Positions 59,201 to 64,000 of a stretch of 64,000 nt of DNA are shown here, in pieces. Location: contig JAJEKV010000039.1 in assembly GCA_021234155.1 (NCBI GenBank), positions 9,749,077 to 9,813,076 on the forward strand, given 5' to 3'. The notes under the pieces were generated by a model that did no database searches, was not told where the DNA came from, and saw only the letters and a program-made list of their open reading frames with translations. Position numbers and translations under genes: made by a program. Numbering within the stretch: the first letter of the stretch is position 1; each line of letters begins with the position of its first letter. Source of the stretch: Isoetes taiwanensis. Lineage: Eukaryota; Streptophyta; Lycopodiopsida; Isoetales; Isoetaceae.

Positions 59201-59379
59201 AGCCTTGGCCGATCCAAAACGGCGATCGCATCTCCATCCTCCGCCAGGCTCGTATGGAATCCACGCCGTCTAATCGTAATCAGGGGTCCTCAAATCCCAT
59301 AAGTCCACAGCCGTGGACAAGGAATATGCTACAAGATTCTTAAATCGTGGCCCTCTATGTGTCTTGCCCCATACTCCCC
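56235..59379. other. No confirmed gene
   Basis: Open frames at 56777-57172 (plus) and 57063-57299 (minus) are the longest. Neither shows a motif I recognise. A 22-bp segment (CATCACCCAAATGGGTGGAA) is duplicated at 56379 and 56402. Host-gene introns are possible here. Confidence 0.3.
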
Positions 59380-59419
59380 AAGGGTTGCCCTACGGGCAAC
59401 CCAAAAAGGGCAACCCTTT
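59380..59419. repeat. Short nested inverted repeat
   Basis: AAGGGTTGCCC, GGGCAACCC and GGGCAACCCTTT occur in succession, giving two alternative hairpins just 3' of the P450 relic. Confidence 0.7.
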
Positions 59420-59439
59420 AAAGTGCAGAGAATCTAGGT

Positions 59440-60250
59440 TTGACGAGTGCACATACATTAAACAATGCCAAACTCCTCAACCATGTCCATATCTGCTGAA
59501 TTTTTCCCATCCGGAATTACCAGCTTGAATTTCTGCAGCAATTTGACAAGGATTAGGGTGGAGCTAAGAACGGCTATCCTAGCACCTGGGCAGATTCGTC
59601 TACCTGCTCTGGATGGCAGCAAACGAAAATCATATCCTCTCATATCCACGTCTTCCTTCTAGAACCGCTCCGACATGAGTTTTTCAGGGTTTTCCCAGTT
59701 CGCAAGATCTCTGTTGATGGCATATACACATTCACATGAACTGTCGTATTAGCTGGTCCGTCGATGTTGCAATCTTGGGTCCTGTAATGTGGCAACATCA
59801 TGGCCGTTGGTGGTTGCAAGCGAAGGGTTTCTTTAAATACCCAGTTGAGGCATGTTAGCTTCTCAAGGTCTTCTTCTTCCACATCCCTTTCCTGGGAGGG
59901 CTGAATTATCCCTCCCCCCCCCCCCCTTTTGTGGTATCCGGCCCCTGCCCCGACATAAGTATGCCTCCCCTTTTGATGAATCCGGCCTTCCGTGCTTCTG
60001 CATCGGCCAAAAAAAATTGATCGCTTCTGCATTTTGTTTTGTCGCTTTAAAATATTTAACCAAACTTAGTCATATACTTTTTTTACTATACAAAAATGGC
60101 ACGGGCGGGGAGGGAGTTGTGCGGTCGGGGAGAGAGATCGGGGGGAGATCGATTCTGTCAATTTCTTGTTGAATGTTTGCTGGTATTTCTGGATGCATCA
60201 TAAGCTCGGCTATGGTCCATTCTGTGCTCCCTGCAATCGGGTCTGTTCCT
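59440..60250 (-). pseudogene. Cytochrome P450 (CYP98-like) pseudogene
   Basis: A helix I segment (GTDPIAGSTEWTIAELMMHP) lies near 60245-60150. After about 260 bp of unrelated or intron sequence come ERDVEEEDLEKLT, KETLRLQPPTAMMLPH and the heme-loop segment RLLPSRAGRRICPG (59649 downward). The last exon closely parallels the intact one at 63500-64000 but has frame changes near 59700-59750, a deletion of the I-helix to PERF continuity and an F-to-S change before the heme loop. It is a duplicated, dead copy on the same strand. Confidence 0.85.
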
Positions 60251-60772
60251 CTTTAAATCAGAGATACACGGTATCTTGTTTTGCTCATCTCTAGATTTCA
60301 CAAGTACTGTAGATATCTTCATTCATCCAGACGTCCTTTCATTATCACCAGTTCCTTAATTGGTCCAACCATTTCCCAGTGCACCCACTTCATCCTCATG
60401 CCAAATATATATAAATGGTGATACTCATATATGCAGATGGATGCTTGTCGAGTTGCAGATATATGTATTCTACTCACTAATTTGGAATGAACACAAACCT
60501 AAGAAATGACCCAAGGTTGATTGATAAAGATGACCTTGATTTGTGACCAAGACAAGGGCTATTGCAAACTTGTACAACGATACAAACGTGTGCCTTGCTC
60601 ATATGGTCTCATGTTTATGACGATAGCATCCCCTCAAGTCCATAAATTCAGATGTGTTCGAGCCTTGGAACTTTCATGGCATATTACAGATTGCAGAATG
60701 TGCATGACACTTACTGTTCTGGCATGGCACTTACTATTGCTAAGTTGACCTTGATTTGTGAGCAAACAAGGA
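60251..60772. other. No supported feature
   Basis: Upstream flank of the P450 relic. First-exon sequence is not detectable. Confidence 0.35.
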
Positions 60773-60776
60773 TTAA

Positions 60777-61135
60777 GGGTGCATCCCCATTACCGTAGAA
60801 TCCAGTTCTGGGAGCTTTGCTATGTAAGCAAAGCAAAGGCATTTGTGTGAAGACCATTCCCATTGCAATTCAGTGCTCCTAAACCTGAAATCAGAGCAAG
60901 AAACAAATCATAACGGATCTCTTCACTAAATGACAAATCAAATCCAGCAAAAAGACAAACTCGACTCTGAATTCAGCAATTCGGAAGTCCTCTCGCACGT
61001 CCGAGTTTTTTGAAGTTGCCTTTGCCACGAAGGACGAAATAAGGTTGGAGAAGAGATAATGCGACCAAATTTTTTTTGTCGCTACTTGCCACGAAGCAGA
61101 GGCAAGGCGATGTAACAGACTAATGGGGATGCGCC
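60777..61135. mobile_element. MITE with TTAA flanks
   Basis: GGGTGCATCCCCATTA (60777-60792) and TAATGGGGATGCGCC (61121-61135) are inverted, with one mismatch and a 1-nt difference. TTAA lies on both sides (60773-60776, 61136-61139). The size and TTA/TAA-type target fit PIF/Harbinger or a TTAA-specific family. The open frame inside is not a known transposase. Confidence 0.65.
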
Positions 61136-61532
61136 TTAACTGCTGCAAATTTGTACAAAAAATCTTTGAAGTCTAACTGTCTGCCAAACTCTCAAACTTT
61201 CTTTATATAGTCCCCAATATCCATAGACTGAAGCACCTTCTATAACAAACCTTCACACAGCTTATTCAAAATTTCAAAGCTTCTCCTGATATCTATCCCA
61301 CCAAAAGATGGGCTCAAGTAAATTAATTCCACCTTCAGCCTAACCTCTGTCTACCTATGGATAAACTTCTACTCGATAAAGTTGTGGGGTAGTGTGCACA
61401 TCTAAAATGTCAATTCACAATGCAAGGATAATGATGTGGCATAGTGGGCACGTCCACAGCTCATAAAGAATGGAATAGATGTTGTTTGTGCTGACATCAT
61501 GTTCTATGTAAAAAGGCAATATAAATATAAGT

Positions 61533-61690
61533 GTTAAGAGAGGGATAATGCCCTGATCCCTCGGATATTATGCAAAAAATAAAATTGAGGGCCATTTTGT
61601 ATATGGCCGAGCCATTTTGGCCATACACAAAATGGCCCAAAATTTGTTTTGCATAATACTCGAGGGATCAGGGGCATTATCTGCCTTAAC
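61533..61690. mobile_element. 158-bp foldback element
   Basis: GTTAAG at 61533 and CTTAAC at 61690 bound arms of about 70 bp (ATAATGCCC-TGATCCCTCG outward, GGGCCATTTTGTATATGGCC inward) around a 14-nt centre. The whole unit is one hairpin. No target duplication is clear. Confidence 0.75.
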
Positions 61691-63088
61691 AACGTGATCC
61701 GAGCGTTTATCTCAGATCCGGCAAAGGATGCAAGCTCTGCAGCAACTGCGTCTCTTGTTTTCACCACAACAGTTTGGCGATGGCATAACATCCTAGGTTC
61801 TTATGCATTCAGATGCATAACGTTTGGGCCACAATGAGTTATAGCTAATAACAGACTTTGATCCAGCGGCTGAGATCTGATCTTAGCCTATAAACGCAAG
61901 GATCACGTTGTTAAGGATATATTGAGCACCTGAGATAGGTTGAACAGAGTGAATTATAAAATATGGCAAATGCAAACAGTGCACAAATTATGATAGCATT
62001 AATTTTGATATCTACAGCAGCATATGCCTCAGGAGGGTGGTATGAGCACAAGTGTATGAGCACAAATGTTCTCTTTAGAATGTAGTCTATGTTGGACCAT
62101 ACTTCTATCTTGGACCCACGTTTGAAGCATTGAGCCAAGTAGGAACATGAGAAATTTTGAAAACACATGACAGATTTTGAAATTCTGAACTAGTCATATT
62201 TTCGTTGTAGTTTTTAAAATATTAAAGTATTTGATACATTGAGTATTGGGATTGCTTACATTTCATTCCTTACATTTTTCATTTTTATTCATTCCTTATG
62301 GGTTTTTTTTGCATCTATGATTTCTGACCATTGATCTCTGGTTCTGTATCCTATGCCAAATCAAAGGCCACTAAATTTTTCGTCAACAATTCGCCTGCCA
62401 CTTCCAATGGTCCAAACGGAGCACATGGTTAGAAGCAAAAAAAAAAAAAAAAAAAAAACTCGCGGCTCAACAATTTGTCGGGCGTGCTTCCAAGCCCGCC
62501 TTCCTCACGACATCCAAACAATGAGCCAAAGACGGATGGTAACGCCATACCGCCGAAATCAATCCCTCGCTTCTTACCATGCGATGCGACCGCCGCCTAT
62601 GTGCACTGTGCATGAACCTACTCCGGCATTCTGATGCCCCCAAATGGCCTCTACACAAGGAAGCAGGCTATGATTTGGTCGCGATGATCTAGGCAGACCA
62701 TGGATTTGTTTGATCCCCTTCATCAAAGAAGCTCAAAATCTCCCTCTTCCTGCCGATTTGATTCTTCTGAAAAAAACAATTCAGAAGATCCGCAAGGCGA
62801 TGGCCTCCAAGCCTGCCATCCATGGCCCCGCCTACTCAAAAAAGAAAGCAGCATGCTTTCTTATCCTTCTATTCTCAAATCATGCATACAAACACCAAGA
62901 AACACATGCCTTAGCCGATTTTTGGAATGCTACCTTCATCTCGGCCAACAAGCAGCTCAAATCAGCTAGAAATATGCTTTGCATACGATTTTCCATACAA
63001 TACCCAGGCAAAATCTAGGCCAAACCATGCGTGAGATACGGTCCAGAGATACCAAACGAAATAATTAGAAGTTTATGGGATTGCATGT
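61691..63088. other. No confirmed gene; poly(A) at 62437-62458
   Basis: A 22-nt A run follows an AT-rich segment and is followed by a GC-richer stretch with open frames at 62467-62658 (minus) and 62710-63018 (plus, PFIKEAQNLPLPADLILLKK). I recognise neither. The plus frame is Lys/Ala-rich and could be an exon. Confidence 0.3.
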
Positions 63089-63122
63089 AAGGAAGGAAGG
63101 AAGGAAGGAAGGAAGGAAGGAA
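63089..63122 (+). repeat. (GGAA)n microsatellite at a LINE 3' end
   Basis: Eight GGAA units directly abut the LINE relic end. On the LINE strand they form its (TTCC)n tail. Confidence 0.9.
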
Positions 63123-63445
63123 GATATTTTTATTGTCCACGGAGACCAATCGGTCTATGGGACCCAATACAAAAGCGCAGCAAGCGGATTACTATCCGGA
63201 TTAAAAAACCCCCGCCCCGAAGGGTTTTCGAGGGAAAAACCGTGGCAGCAATCAGCCTGCTGACAAACTGTTCCAAGATGCGAAATGCAAAAACGCACAA
63301 ATATATACACTCATGTACCATACCCATAGTGCCTGATCAGCGAGTAGCCAGGCGGGGGCAAAGGTGGGCTCGCAGATACAGTACCTCCTGAATGTACGAC
63401 CCTAGGGCACGTACTGACGGTGTGTTCATGCTGTTATCGTCGTCG
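63123..63445 (-). mobile_element. LINE family 1, 5'-truncated copy
   Basis: Matches 25485-25760 in order: the terminal ATAAAAAT, the GGTCTCCGTGGAC segment, the stem-loop (63178-63262) and the CCTCCTGAATGTACG segment near the end of ORF2. Homology ends near 63445, just 3' of the P450 exon. Confidence 0.8.
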
Positions 63446-63499
63446 TTTAATTCTAGGTATTGATCCTCGGCAACTTAACTTACAAGAACGATCAATCTG

Positions 63500-64000
63500 T
63501 TATGCAGAGATTCTAGGCTTGATGAGTGCAGAGATGGGAGTTCTCATACATTGCACAATGCCAAACTCCTCAACCATGTCCACATCTGCTGGCTTTTTCC
63601 CATCTGGAATTACCAGCTCAAATTTCTGAAGCAACTTCGCTAGGATTAGGGTGGAGCTAAGAACGGCCATCCTAGCGCCTGGGCAGATCCGTCGACCGGC
63701 TCCGAAGGGCAGAAGACGAAAATCAAACCCCCTCATATCGACGTCTTCCTTCTCGAACCTCTCCGGTATGAATTCTTCAGGGTTTTCCCAGTTTGCAGGA
63801 TCTCTGTTGATGGCGTACACATTCACATGAACTGCCGTATTAGCGGGTATGTCAAATCCGGCAATATTGCAATCTTGGGTGCTGTAATGTGGCAGCATCA
63901 TGGCCGTTGGTGGATGCAAGCGCAGGGTTTCTTTATATACCCAGTTGAGGTATGTTAGCTTCTCAAGGTCTTCTTCTTCCACGTCTCTTTCCTTTCCCAC
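63500..64000 (-). CDS. Cytochrome P450, CYP98-like, last exon (partial at window edge)
   Basis: A membrane-anchored heme monooxygenase. The C-terminal 166 residues are open and end at 63500. The ExxR of helix K is in KETLRLHPPTAMMLPH, the PERF motif in EEFIPERF, and the heme loop is FGAGRRICPG with the ligand Cys. The combination DVDMRGFDFRLLPFGAGRR and a terminal MRTP is characteristic of the CYP98 family, whose members 3-hydroxylate p-coumaroyl esters or amides in phenylpropanoid metabolism. The substrate of this copy is unknown. The start is outside the window, and GTGGGAAAGG at the edge is internal sequence, not a start. A broken paralogue lies 4 kb away on the same strand. The exact subfamily is uncertain. 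Confidence 0.88.
   Translation of the reverse strand: MGKERDVEEEDLEKLTYLNWVYKETLRLHPPTAMMLPHYSTQDCNIAGFDIPANTAVHVNVYAINRDPANWENPEEFIPERFEKEDVDMRGFDFRLLPFGAGRRICPGARMAVLSSTLILAKLLQKFELVIPDGKKPADVDMVEEFGIVQCMRTPISALIKPRISA

Overview
This window looks like nuclear DNA of a land plant, probably from a large, repeat-rich genome. The evidence is a plant A-type cytochrome P450 closest to CYP98, a Ty3/Gypsy chromovirus with an integrase chromodomain, two plant-style LINEs, several MITE-like elements and long gene-poor stretches. I cannot name the species. A fern, lycophyte or bryophyte fits, but this is a guess. Almost every coding segment is split by frameshifts. Either most of it is decayed, or the assembly has indel errors. 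Apart from the P450 exon at the right edge, few genes look intact.

Layout. 0-5.5 kb holds a divergent histone H3-like gene with a Q-rich tail (648-1466), two small duplicated families of unknown function, and clusters of a 57-nt hairpin repeat. 5.7-8.1 kb is a fragmented minus-strand gene that looks transposase-derived. 8.65-22.79 kb is one large minus-strand LTR retrotransposon. Its right LTR is complete, its left LTR has lost the outer end, and it has PBS, gag, protease, RT, RNase H, integrase, chromodomain and PPT. Between PBS and gag it carries two extra minus-strand genes, each with its own TATA box and a pair of large dyads. One of them (18141-19439) is unmistakably a histone H3 variant, with a tail of roughly 340 residues that begins MMART. 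A plus-strand poly(A)-ended insertion sits next to the PBS. 22.8-25.2 kb is a C2H2 zinc-finger/coiled-coil gene between arrays of a GATCCCGGAGG-type motif that have opposite bias, like the subterminal repeats of a DNA transposon. 25.5-31.25 kb is a near-complete minus-strand LINE with tandem 5' monomers and a structured 3' UTR. Four 3'-end relics of the same family lie at 54.1, 54.4, 56.2 and 63.1 kb.

31-64 kb is mostly relics. It has a 618-bp long inverted repeat (34.5-35.1 kb) carrying a retroelement RNase H fragment in both arms, a 4.5-kb T-rich stretch, and a second LINE (41.15-44.75 kb). A DIRS-like RT is split by a hAT-like insertion with an 8-bp target duplication (45.0-46.5 kb). There are small inverted-repeat elements at 49.65, 60.78 and 61.53 kb, a 1.2-kb purine-only tract (51.1-52.3 kb), and a duplicated P450: a broken copy at 59.4-60.25 kb and an intact last exon at 63.5-64.0 kb.

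The strongest candidate for something undescribed is the chromovirus that appears to carry its own long-tailed H3 variant next to a chromodomain integrase. A second unusual-tailed H3 relative lies 17 kb away.
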